Assembly (NCBI GenBank): GCA_964483785.1
Contig: CAZACW010000037.1
Location: forward strand, 1 to 22,706
Origin: JABDGZ01 sp964483785
GTDB taxonomy: Bacteria; Omnitrophota; Gorgyraeia; Zapsychrales; Fredricksoniimonadaceae
Length of the DNA stretch: 22,706 nt
Reading direction: 5' to 3'
Translations under genes and position numbers: made by a program
Shown here: positions 12,534 through 19,825 of the stretch, piece after piece
How the letters are laid out: every line of letters begins with the position of its first letter
How positions within the stretch are numbered: position 1 is the stretch's first letter
The notes under the pieces: model-generated
The model's database searches: none
What the model saw: only the letters and a program-made list of their open reading frames with translations
Told to the model about the DNA's origin: nothing

Positions 12534-15500
12534 ATGTCCAAATTTTTTATAGACCGTCCCATTTTTGCCTGCGTCATCTCCATCCTGATCGTGCTCATCG
12601 GGATCACGGCGATCAGCCAGCTGCCTGTGGCCCAGTATCCGAGCGTGGCGCCGCCGTCCATCAATATCAATGCCAATTATGCGGGCGCTTCCGCGGAAGT
12701 CCTGCAAAATACCGTCACCTCCATCATCGAACAGCAGTTAAGCGGCATCGACAATCTTCTCTATATATCGTGCACCAGCAATTCCAGCGGCCAGTGCACC
12801 ATCTCGCTGTATTTTGAGCCGGGCACCAGTCCGGATGTGGCCCAGGTGCAGGTGCAGAACAAACTGCAGCTGGCCATACCGGCCCTGCCCTTGGTCGTGC
12901 AGCAGGCCGGGGTCACGGTGACTAAGTCCACCCGCAATTACCTGATGTTCTTTACGCTCTCGACCCCCAACGGCAGCATGGATGAAATCGCCCTGGGCAA
13001 TTACATCGCCACGAACGTGCTTGATCCCATCCGCCGCGTGCCCGGGGTGGGGGAAGCCCTTCAGTTCGGCACGGAAAATGCCATGCGCATTTGGATGAAC
13101 CCCCAAAAGCTTTACAGCTACCATATGACGTCCAATGATGTGATCAATGCCATCAGCGCCCAGAACCTGCAGATCCCCCTGGGACAGCTGGGCGATCGGC
13201 CCTTTGTCAAAGGCCAGCAATTGAACGTGACCCTGCAGGGCCGCAGCACCTTAAGTTCGCCCCGGCAATTCGAAAATATCATCCTGAGGGTCAATACCGA
13301 CGGCTCGCGCGTGTATCTGCATGACGTGGCCAACGTGGCCTTAGGGGGCCTGGATTACACCACCCGGGCCAGGACCAACGGCATTCCCTCCTCCGCGGTG
13401 GCCATCAAATTGACCCCCACGGCCAATGCCGTGGCCACGGCCGATGCCGTGCGCGCCAAGGTGGAGCAATTGTCCAAATTTTTTCCGCCCGGCGTGAAGG
13501 TGGATTATCCGCTCGACCAGTCCTCCTTCGTGCGCATTTCCGTCGAAGAAGTGATCAAGACCCTGTTGATCGCCATCTCCCTCGTCTTTTGCGTGATGTA
13601 CCTGTTTTTGCAGAGCATGCGCACCACCATCATCCCCACCGTGGTGGTGCCGGTGGCCCTGATGGGCACCTTTGCGGTGATGAAGGCCTTCGGGTTTTCC
13701 ATCAATGTGCTGACGCTCTTCGGCATGGTTTTGGCCATCGGCATTTTGGTGGATGATGCGATCGTGGTGGTGGAGAATGTCGAGCGCCTGATGCGCGAGG
13801 AAGGATTGAGGCCCCGGGAAGCGAGCATCAAGGCCATGGAGCAGATCACCGGCGCCCTGGTCGGCATTTCGCTGGTCTTGACCGCCGTGTTTATTCCCAT
13901 GGCTTTTTTCGGCGGCTCCGTTGGCGCCATTTACCGCCAGTTCTCCCTGTCGCTGGTGGCCTCGATGCTGTTTTCCATTTTCCTGGCCCTGACCCTGACC
14001 CCGGCCCTATGTGCCGCGATCCTTAAGCCGGTGGACAAGGCCCAGCACGAGGCCAAAAGGGGATTTTTCGGCTGGTTTAACAAAGGTTTTACCTCGGGCC
14101 GCGACAAGTATCACGGCCTCATCGGCCATATGCTCAGGCACACCGGCCGCTGGTTTATTATCTATGCCGTGGTCCTGGGCACCGTGGCCTTTTTGTACGC
14201 CCGCCTGCCGTCCTCGTTCCTGCCGGAAGAGGACCAGGGCTATTTTATCACCCTGATCCAGCTGCCCGTCGGAGCGACCCAGGAGCGGACGCTCGCCGTG
14301 CTGAAAAAAGTGGAAAAATATTTCATGGCCCAGCCTGAGGTGGACAAGATCATCACCGTGGCCGGTTTCAGCTTCAACGGCCGGGGACAAAATTCGGCGC
14401 TGTCGTTTATTCGTCTGAAGGACTGGAGTGTCCGCCCCGGCGATGCCCATAAGGCGCCGGCCATCATCGGCCGCGCCTTCGGCGCCTTTGCCCAAATCAA
14501 GGACGCCATGATTTTCCCGGTCAATCTTCCGCCCATCCCGGAGATGGGCACCTCCTCGGGCTTTGACTTGATGCTGGAAGACCAGTCCGGCCTGGGCCAC
14601 GATAAGCTGATGCAGGCCCGCGACCAGCTTTTGGGCATGGCCGCCAAGAACCCGGACCTGATGGGCGTGCGTATGCAGGGCCTGGAAGACGCGGCCCAGC
14701 TGAAGATCAATGTCGACGAGAGCAAGGCCAGCGCCTTGGGAGTGTCCCTGGCGGACATCAACACCGCCCTGCAGGCCAATTTCGGTTCCTTTTATGTGAA
14801 TAATTTCGTGCACGGCAACCGCGTGCAAAGGGTGATCGTGGAATTGGACGCGCCCTTTCGCATGCAGCCGTCGGATATCAGCAAGGTCTATGTGCGCAAT
14901 GCCCAGGGAGGGATGGTGTCCTTGGCCAGCCTGGTCTCGGTGAAATGGACCTACGGCTCCCCGCAATTGCAGCGCTACAACGGATTTCCGGCGCTGGAGA
15001 TCGTGGGTTCCGCGCCCAAGGGCAAAAGCACCGGGACAGCCATGCAAGCCATACAGGGGATGATCAGGCAATTGCCCAGCGGCATCGGCTTTGAATGGAC
15101 CGGGCAATCTTATGAGGAATTGATTTCCGGCAAGCAGGCGCCGGCCCTCTTTACGCTGTCTATCATCGTGGTGTTTTTGGCCCTGGCCGCGCTGTATGAA
15201 AGCTGGTCCATTCCCTTTGCGGTGATGCTGGTCGTACCCCTGGGCGTGATCGGGTCGCTGATCGCCGCCCATTTGCGCGGCATGCCCAATGACGTGTATT
15301 TTAAAGTCGGCCTTTTGGCCATCATCGGCCTCTCGACGAAAAACGCCATCCTGATCGTGGAGTTCGCCAAGGACCTGCAAAAGCAGGGCAAGGACCTGAT
15401 CGAGGCCACCCTGGAGGCGGTGCATTTGAGGCTGCGCCCCATCTTGATGACGTCCCTGGCCTTTATTCTGGGCGTCACACCCTTGGCCTTGTCCACCGGC

Positions 15501-15641
15501 GCCGGTTCAGCCAGCCAGCACGCCATCGGCACGGGTGTGGCCGGCGGCATGTTCACCGCCACGGTCTTGGCCATCTTTTTGGTGCCGGTGTTTTTTGTGA
15601 CGATCCGGCGGATCTTTATGCCGAAAAAGGACAAAACATGA
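12534..15641 (+). CDS. RND multidrug efflux pump (AcrB/MexB, HAE1 type)
   Basis: The 1035-residue product has the full length and layout of AcrB-type proton-driven inner-membrane transporters: 12 spans and two large periplasmic loops that form the drug-binding pockets. The proton relay is intact. Asp407 and Asp408 lie in GILVDDAIVVVENVERLM, at the same numbers as in E. coli AcrB, and Lys936 in GLSTKNAILIVEF corresponds to AcrB Lys940. The N-terminus MSKFFIDRPIFACVISI and the QLPVAQYPSVAPP segment are typical of HAE1 pumps. Substrates cannot be predicted. The stop overlaps the channel gene (ATGA, 15638-15641). The sequence shows no damage. Confidence 0.96.
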   Translation: MSKFFIDRPIFACVISILIVLIGITAISQLPVAQYPSVAPPSININANYAGASAEVLQNTVTSIIEQQLSGIDNLLYISCTSNSSGQCTISLYFEPGTSPDVAQVQVQNKLQLAIPALPLVVQQAGVTVTKSTRNYLMFFTLSTPNGSMDEIALGNYIATNVLDPIRRVPGVGEALQFGTENAMRIWMNPQKLYSYHMTSNDVINAISAQNLQIPLGQLGDRPFVKGQQLNVTLQGRSTLSSPRQFENIILRVNTDGSRVYLHDVANVALGGLDYTTRARTNGIPSSAVAIKLTPTANAVATADAVRAKVEQLSKFFPPGVKVDYPLDQSSFVRISVEEVIKTLLIAISLVFCVMYLFLQSMRTTIIPTVVVPVALMGTFAVMKAFGFSINVLTLFGMVLAIGILVDDAIVVVENVERLMREEGLRPREASIKAMEQITGALVGISLVLTAVFIPMAFFGGSVGAIYRQFSLSLVASMLFSIFLALTLTPALCAAILKPVDKAQHEAKRGFFGWFNKGFTSGRDKYHGLIGHMLRHTGRWFIIYAVVLGTVAFLYARLPSSFLPEEDQGYFITLIQLPVGATQERTLAVLKKVEKYFMAQPEVDKIITVAGFSFNGRGQNSALSFIRLKDWSVRPGDAHKAPAIIGRAFGAFAQIKDAMIFPVNLPPIPEMGTSSGFDLMLEDQSGLGHDKLMQARDQLLGMAAKNPDLMGVRMQGLEDAAQLKINVDESKASALGVSLADINTALQANFGSFYVNNFVHGNRVQRVIVELDAPFRMQPSDISKVYVRNAQGGMVSLASLVSVKWTYGSPQLQRYNGFPALEIVGSAPKGKSTGTAMQAIQGMIRQLPSGIGFEWTGQSYEELISGKQAPALFTLSIIVVFLALAALYESWSIPFAVMLVVPLGVIGSLIAAHLRGMPNDVYFKVGLLAIIGLSTKNAILIVEFAKDLQKQGKDLIEATLEAVHLRLRPILMTSLAFILGVTPLALSTGAGSASQHAIGTGVAGGMFTATVLAIFLVPVFFVTIRRIFMPKKDKT

Positions 15642-17041
15642 GTATGCAACGCTTCCCATGGCCGCTTGCCGTGATGCTGGTGATCTGTTTTTCGGGCTGT
15701 TCGCTGATCCCTTCCTATCAGCGGCCTGCGCTGCCGGTGCCCAATCAATTTTCCAACGCCGCCGCAAACCCGGCCTCCAAGGACCGGGCCTCGGATATCG
15801 GCTGGCAGGATTTTTTCAAAGACCCGCGTTTGCAGCAGCTGATCACCCTGGCCTTGAAGAACAACCGCGATTACCATATCGCCCTGTTGAATGTCGAGCA
15901 GGTGAGGGCCCAATACCGCATCGTACGCTATGGCCTGTTGCCGACGGTGGGCTTTCAGGTCAGCGGCCTGCAGCAACGGGAGATTCTGTCATCAGGAAAA
16001 TATTCCACCATTTCCCATTACCAGGCGCAGGTGAATACATCTTATGAGGTCGATCTCTTCGGCAGCATCCGCAGCCTCAAGGCCCAGGTGCTGGAACAAT
16101 ATCTGGCGACCCAGGAAGCTTCCCGCGCCAGCCAGATCACCCTGGTGGCCGAGCTGGCGGTGCAGTATTTGACCGAGCGGGCGCTTGAGGAACAATTGGC
16201 GCTTTTGGATCAGACCTTAAAGTCCGTGGTCTCTTACTATGATTTGATCCGGCAAAGCTATCAGCTGGGCAATGCCACGGCACTCGATTTGTCCCAAGCC
16301 AGGACCCAGGTGCAAAGCATCAAGGTGTCCATGGCCAATTATGAGCGCCAGCGCGCCCAGGCCGGGGATGCCCTGGCGCTGTTGATCGGCCAGCCCCTGC
16401 CAACGGACCTTCCGCCGGCCCCGTCGCTGGCAGAGCAGAATTTGATGGAAGACCTGCCTGTCGGCGTTTCCTCGGATTTGATCGAGCAAAGACCGGACAT
16501 CCTGCAGGCCGAACATCAGCTCAAGGCCTCCAACGCCAATATCGGCGTTGTGCGGGCGGCCTTTTTCCCCAGCATCACCCTGACCGCTTCAGACGGGACC
16601 TCCAGCGTCAAACTGAACAAATTGTTCGGGCCAACCTCCGGCGGGATATGGTCCTTTGCCCCGCAGGTCAATCTCCCGCTGTTTAATCAAAACACCAATC
16701 TCGCCAATCTGGAGGCGGCCAAGGTGGCCAAAAATATCCAGATCGCGCAGTATGAAAAAACGGTCCAGACTGCTTTCAGCGAAGTGTCCGATGCGATTGC
16801 CGCCCGGGACAGTTTCAATACAGAGATCCAGGCCCAGCGCGCCTTGGTCAAGTCCGAGCAGGAGCGCTATGATTTATCGGGCCTGCGCTATCGCAGCGGC
16901 ATCGACAATTATCTCACCGTGCTCTTGGCCCAGCAGGACCTCTACAGCGCCCAGGCCAATCTCATCCAGGTCAGCCTGGACCGCTTCACCAATCTCATTT
17001 CCCTCTATAAGGCCCTTGGCGGCGGCTGGAAAGAAAAGTAG
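15638..17041 (+). CDS. Outer-membrane efflux channel lipoprotein (OprM/NodT type, TolC superfamily)
   Basis: The 467-residue product carries a lipoprotein signal (lipobox FSGC, Cys21) followed by SLIPSYQRPALPVP, the typical start of OprM/NodT channels ('C...P.Y..P..P.P'). Two repeats of coiled-coil helices and strands follow, with GLLPTVGFQVSGL (about 105-118) and RAAFFPSITLTASDG (about 307-321) at equivalent places in the two halves, and QRPDILQAEHQLKASNANIG (about 285-304), a strongly conserved family block. As a trimer it would form the exit duct for the adaptor-pump pair directly upstream, to which it is coupled by a 4-base overlap. It could also serve the second pump, which has no channel gene inside the window. 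Confidence 0.95.
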   Translation: MSMQRFPWPLAVMLVICFSGCSLIPSYQRPALPVPNQFSNAAANPASKDRASDIGWQDFFKDPRLQQLITLALKNNRDYHIALLNVEQVRAQYRIVRYGLLPTVGFQVSGLQQREILSSGKYSTISHYQAQVNTSYEVDLFGSIRSLKAQVLEQYLATQEASRASQITLVAELAVQYLTERALEEQLALLDQTLKSVVSYYDLIRQSYQLGNATALDLSQARTQVQSIKVSMANYERQRAQAGDALALLIGQPLPTDLPPAPSLAEQNLMEDLPVGVSSDLIEQRPDILQAEHQLKASNANIGVVRAAFFPSITLTASDGTSSVKLNKLFGPTSGGIWSFAPQVNLPLFNQNTNLANLEAAKVAKNIQIAQYEKTVQTAFSEVSDAIAARDSFNTEIQAQRALVKSEQERYDLSGLRYRSGIDNYLTVLLAQQDLYSAQANLIQVSLDRFTNLISLYKALGGGWKEK

Positions 17042-17115
17042 GAACTTTTTTAACCGGCCCATTGTCTAAGTGGATGAAGGGCAAGAACACTTCATTCAAC
17101 CATAAGGAGGATTCT

Positions 17116-17649
17116 ATGCGTACCAAAACACAGATTACAGGTTTACTAATGGCCGCGGCCATGCTCATGGCCTTACCCGTCCTGGCCTTTGCCGAAGGCG
17201 GAGCAGAGGGCCAAGGGGCCGAGCACGAGCCAGGCATGCGCCACGGGCACGGCGAGGAGATGATGGCCAAGATTTTGGGCCTTTCAGAGGACCAAGCCAA
17301 GCAGTTCAAAGACCTGCACCAGAAGCAGAAAGAATCCATGAAAGCCTCTTTTGAACAAATGAAAACAAACAGGGAAGCCCTGGAAACGGAAATCGCCAAG
17401 GCCACACCAGACATGGCCAAGATCACGGACCTGCAAAACCAGATCAAGGCCATCCAAGGTCAGATCATCGACGATCACTTAAATACCATCCTGGCGGTCA
17501 AGAAGATACTTACCCCGGAGCAATTTTCCGGGTACATGGCCTTGAAAAAAGAAAGAGAAATGAAGATGCACCGCATGGGCCATGACCGGGAAGGTTTCGA
17601 AGGAAAGCATGAGGGCGATAAGGACAAGGAGCATGAGGACCAGGATTAA
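17116..17649 (+). CDS. Spy/CpxP-like periplasmic LTxxQ protein
   Basis: The 177-residue product has a signal peptide (1-26, cleavage after AFA), a His/Glu-rich linker (34-48), and an all-helical core with two LTxxQ-type motifs: LGLSEDQAKQF at 54-64 and ILTPEQFSGY at 131-140. Paired LTxxQ motifs define the Spy/CpxP group: ATP-independent periplasmic chaperones or metal-stress sensors. The tail is strongly charged with many His, Glu and Lys. AAGGAGG at 17104-17110 selects the ATG at 17116 over an in-frame ATG at 17062. It stands 74 bases after the channel gene; no clear promoter is seen in that gap, so read-through from the RND operon is possible. Confidence 0.8.
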   Translation: MRTKTQITGLLMAAAMLMALPVLAFAEGGAEGQGAEHEPGMRHGHGEEMMAKILGLSEDQAKQFKDLHQKQKESMKASFEQMKTNREALETEIAKATPDMAKITDLQNQIKAIQGQIIDDHLNTILAVKKILTPEQFSGYMALKKEREMKMHRMGHDREGFEGKHEGDKDKEHEDQD

Positions 17650-17680
17650 AGCATTGTTCTTTTAAAGAAAGGAGAGGACT

Positions 17681-18115
17681 ATGTTCGGAAAAAAATTAGC
17701 GGCCGGATTGTTGGCCTTGAGTATCTATGCGGTCCCCCAAATCTCCTATGCGGACTGGAACGTCGGGGTGGGTTTCGGGCCCGGGTATCATGAGGGCGGC
17801 CATTTTGCCTACCGCTGGCATGATCATCCGCAATGGGGCTGGCGCGTCCATCATCTTCCGTCTCATTTCGCCACAGTCTGGGTGGGATGGAGAAGGTATT
17901 ATTATTGCGATGGATTATATTACACCTATGCCGGCGGGGATTATGTGCTGGTCAATCCGCCGGCCGGCGCCTATGTCAGCGCCATCCCGCAGGATTTCCA
18001 GCCGGTGATCATCGACGGCAGGACCTATTTCACCAACAACGGCGTCTATTACATTTGGACGCGCCACGGGTACAGGGTGGTCGGATCTCCGGTGAGGGTG
18101 TTTTACAGGAGGTAA
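17681..18115 (+). CDS. Short secreted DUF6515-like protein
   Basis: The 144-residue product has a signal peptide (1-24, cleavage after SYA before DWN). Its core matches the larger protein at 10082 closely: RRYYYCDGLYYTYAGGDYVL (71-90) against RYYYCDGLYYTYGGYGDYVL, then NPPAGAYVSAIPQDFQPVII and YFTNNGVYYI, ending with RHGYRVVG. It lacks the long His repeat but keeps HDHPQWGWRVHHLPSH (47-62), and it lacks the C-terminal VGPQGEYY module. AAAGGAGAGGA is the ribosome site. It lies between two Spy-like genes. The family has no known function; an envelope role is inferred from the signal peptide and neighbours. Confidence 0.78.
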   Translation: MFGKKLAAGLLALSIYAVPQISYADWNVGVGFGPGYHEGGHFAYRWHDHPQWGWRVHHLPSHFATVWVGWRRYYYCDGLYYTYAGGDYVLVNPPAGAYVSAIPQDFQPVIIDGRTYFTNNGVYYIWTRHGYRVVGSPVRVFYRR

Positions 18116-18159
18116 AAAATAAGAAATCCTCTTATATTTGGGTGAAAGGATTATATAAT

Positions 18160-18576
18160 ATGGCTATGCAGAAAATAGGTGTGTATGTCCTGGCCTTGGT
18201 TTTGGGCTCGTGGCCGGTCTTTGCCCAAGACCAGGGGCCAGGCGAAGGTCAGCGGCCGCCCAGCGCGGCCGAAATCATGGCCCAGCTGGAATCCAAATTA
18301 AACCTCACCCAGGACCAGGTCAATGCCATTGAGCCCGTCATCGAGAAATATGCGGCCAAGCGCCAGGAACTGCGCCAAAGCATGGACGAAGGGACCGCGG
18401 ACCATGACAATATCCGCGGCCAGATGAGGCGCCTAAGGTCCGATGAAAACAAGGAATTGGGCCAATTTTTAAGTTCTGACCAGATGTTCCAGATGGGACA
18501 GATGATGGACATGCGCAGGCACAAGGGCGATGGCCCCGGCGCAGGTGAAGGAGACGGCATTGGCGGCGGAGATTAA
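18160..18576 (+). CDS. Second Spy/LTxxQ-like periplasmic protein
   Basis: The 138-residue product has a signal peptide (1-22, cleavage after VFA), an LTxxQ motif (LNLTQDQV, 47-54), helices through about 100, a weaker second motif (LSSDQMFQM, 104-112), and a Gly-rich tail. It is shorter and more divergent than the protein at 17116 but has the same architecture. GAAAGGA at 18144-18150 selects the ATG at 18160; the frame is open back to 17833 but that part overlaps the DUF6515-like gene. A TATAAT directly abuts the ATG, too close to serve this gene unless leaderless. The 3' end overlaps the adaptor gene by 17 bases. Confidence 0.72.
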   Translation: MAMQKIGVYVLALVLGSWPVFAQDQGPGEGQRPPSAAEIMAQLESKLNLTQDQVNAIEPVIEKYAAKRQELRQSMDEGTADHDNIRGQMRRLRSDENKELGQFLSSDQMFQMGQMMDMRRHKGDGPGAGEGDGIGGGD

Positions 18577-19825
18577 AAATCCCCCCCAGAAGCTTAAACG
18601 TTCCCGTCGGTGGTTGTGGATTTTGTTGGTTTTAGCCGCCGCGGCTTTGATCGCCTTCAAGGTCCTGCGTCCGCACGCGCAGGCCGGGGCATCTGCGGAC
18701 AGCGCCCAGTCAGGCAAATCCAAAGCTTCCTGGGGAAGCGGCAGATCCAGCGGCCGCGCGCCTACGGATTCACCGATCGTGACAGCCACGGCCAAGACCG
18801 GGGACATCAACATTTTTTTAAACGGCCTGGGCACGGTGACGGCGCTTAACACCGTCACCGTCAAATATTTGGTCAGCGGCCAATTGGTCAAGGTCTTTTT
18901 CCAGGAAGGCCAGATCGTCAAGGAAGGGGACCCCTTGGCGGACATCGACCCCAGGCCCTTTCAAATCCAGCTGGCCCAGGCCGAGGGGCAATTGTCCCAC
19001 GACCTGGCCCTGCTGGACAATGCCAAACTGGATTTAGAGCGCTACAAGGTCCTGCTGCAGCAGGACTCCATTCCCAAACAGCAATTGGACACCCAGGATG
19101 CCCTGGTCCGCCAGTATGAAGGCACGGTCAAGGTGGACCAGGCCCAGGCGAGCAACGCCAAACTGCAGTTGACCTATGCGCATGTGACGGCGCCGATCAG
19201 CGGCCAGATCGGCCTGCGCCTCGAGGATGCCGGCAATAATGTCGGCCCCAGCGACCCTACCGGCCTGGCCGTGATCACCAAGCTGCAGCCCATCACCGTG
19301 GTCTTTTCCATCCCCGAGGACGATCTGCCCCAGGTCCTGGGCAAATACCAGTCCGGCCAGAAGTTTAAAGTGCAGGCCTATAATCACGAAGAGACCAAGA
19401 AAATCGCCGACGGCACCCTGCTGGCCGTGGACAGCCAGATCGACCAGACCACGGGCACGGTCAAGCTCAAGGCCATTTTCGACAACACCGACATGGCCCT
19501 GTTTCCCAATCAATTTGTCAACGTGCATTTGCTCGTCGATGTCGAGAAAGGCGTTGTGACTGTGCCTGCCGCCGCGATCCAGCAGGGCCCGCAGGGCAGT
19601 TTTGTCTTTGTCGTCAAGGCGGATGAAACGGTCGGCGTGCGTCCGGTCACCACCGGGGCAACCCAGGAGGACAATATGGCCGTTGAAGACGGCCTTTCCG
19701 ACGGCGAGGTGGTGGTCATCGAGGGCGCGGACAAATTGAAGGACGGCAGCAAGGTCACCTTGGCCGCGAGCTCCAAGCATCAAAAACCATCTTCAGGGAC
19801 CGCTGCGCCTGGAGATAATCCATGA
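18560..19825 (+). CDS. RND efflux adaptor, MdtA type, membrane-anchored
   Basis: The 421-residue product has a basic N-terminus (KLKRSRR, 11-17) and a single span at about 18-35, so unlike the first adaptor it is anchored by a helix and not a lipid. Lipoyl halves appear at VSGQLVKVFFQEGQIVKEGD and VTAPISGQIGLRLEDAGNNV, around a short helical hairpin (KLDLERYKVLLQQDSIPKQQLD), followed by the MdtA-like barrel with ITVVFSIPEDDLPQVL. Two starts compete. TTG 18560 has a strong GAAGGAGA 6 bases before it. ATG 18530 would add 10 residues but has only AAGGG 2 bases away. I chose TTG. The stop overlaps the pump gene (ATGA, 19822-19825). Confidence 0.9.
   Translation: MAAEIKNPPQKLKRSRRWLWILLVLAAAALIAFKVLRPHAQAGASADSAQSGKSKASWGSGRSSGRAPTDSPIVTATAKTGDINIFLNGLGTVTALNTVTVKYLVSGQLVKVFFQEGQIVKEGDPLADIDPRPFQIQLAQAEGQLSHDLALLDNAKLDLERYKVLLQQDSIPKQQLDTQDALVRQYEGTVKVDQAQASNAKLQLTYAHVTAPISGQIGLRLEDAGNNVGPSDPTGLAVITKLQPITVVFSIPEDDLPQVLGKYQSGQKFKVQAYNHEETKKIADGTLLAVDSQIDQTTGTVKLKAIFDNTDMALFPNQFVNVHLLVDVEKGVVTVPAAAIQQGPQGSFVFVVKADETVGVRPVTTGATQEDNMAVEDGLSDGEVVVIEGADKLKDGSKVTLAASSKHQKPSSGTAAPGDNP

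Noticed and set aside
14007..15425. 472-codon minus-strand open frame inside the first RND pump
   Set aside because: The plus strand encodes an intact AcrB-type protein here; the reverse product is low-complexity His/Gly/Gln with no recognisable domain or ribosome site.
17034..17051. Hairpin AAAAGT/ACTTTT followed by TT at the end of the channel gene
   Set aside because: Six A/T-dominated pairs with the stop codon in the loop; unlikely to terminate efficiently.
18154..18159. TATAAT directly before the second Spy-like ATG
   Set aside because: A start site would fall inside the coding region; the gene has a normal ribosome site, so this is probably coincidence.
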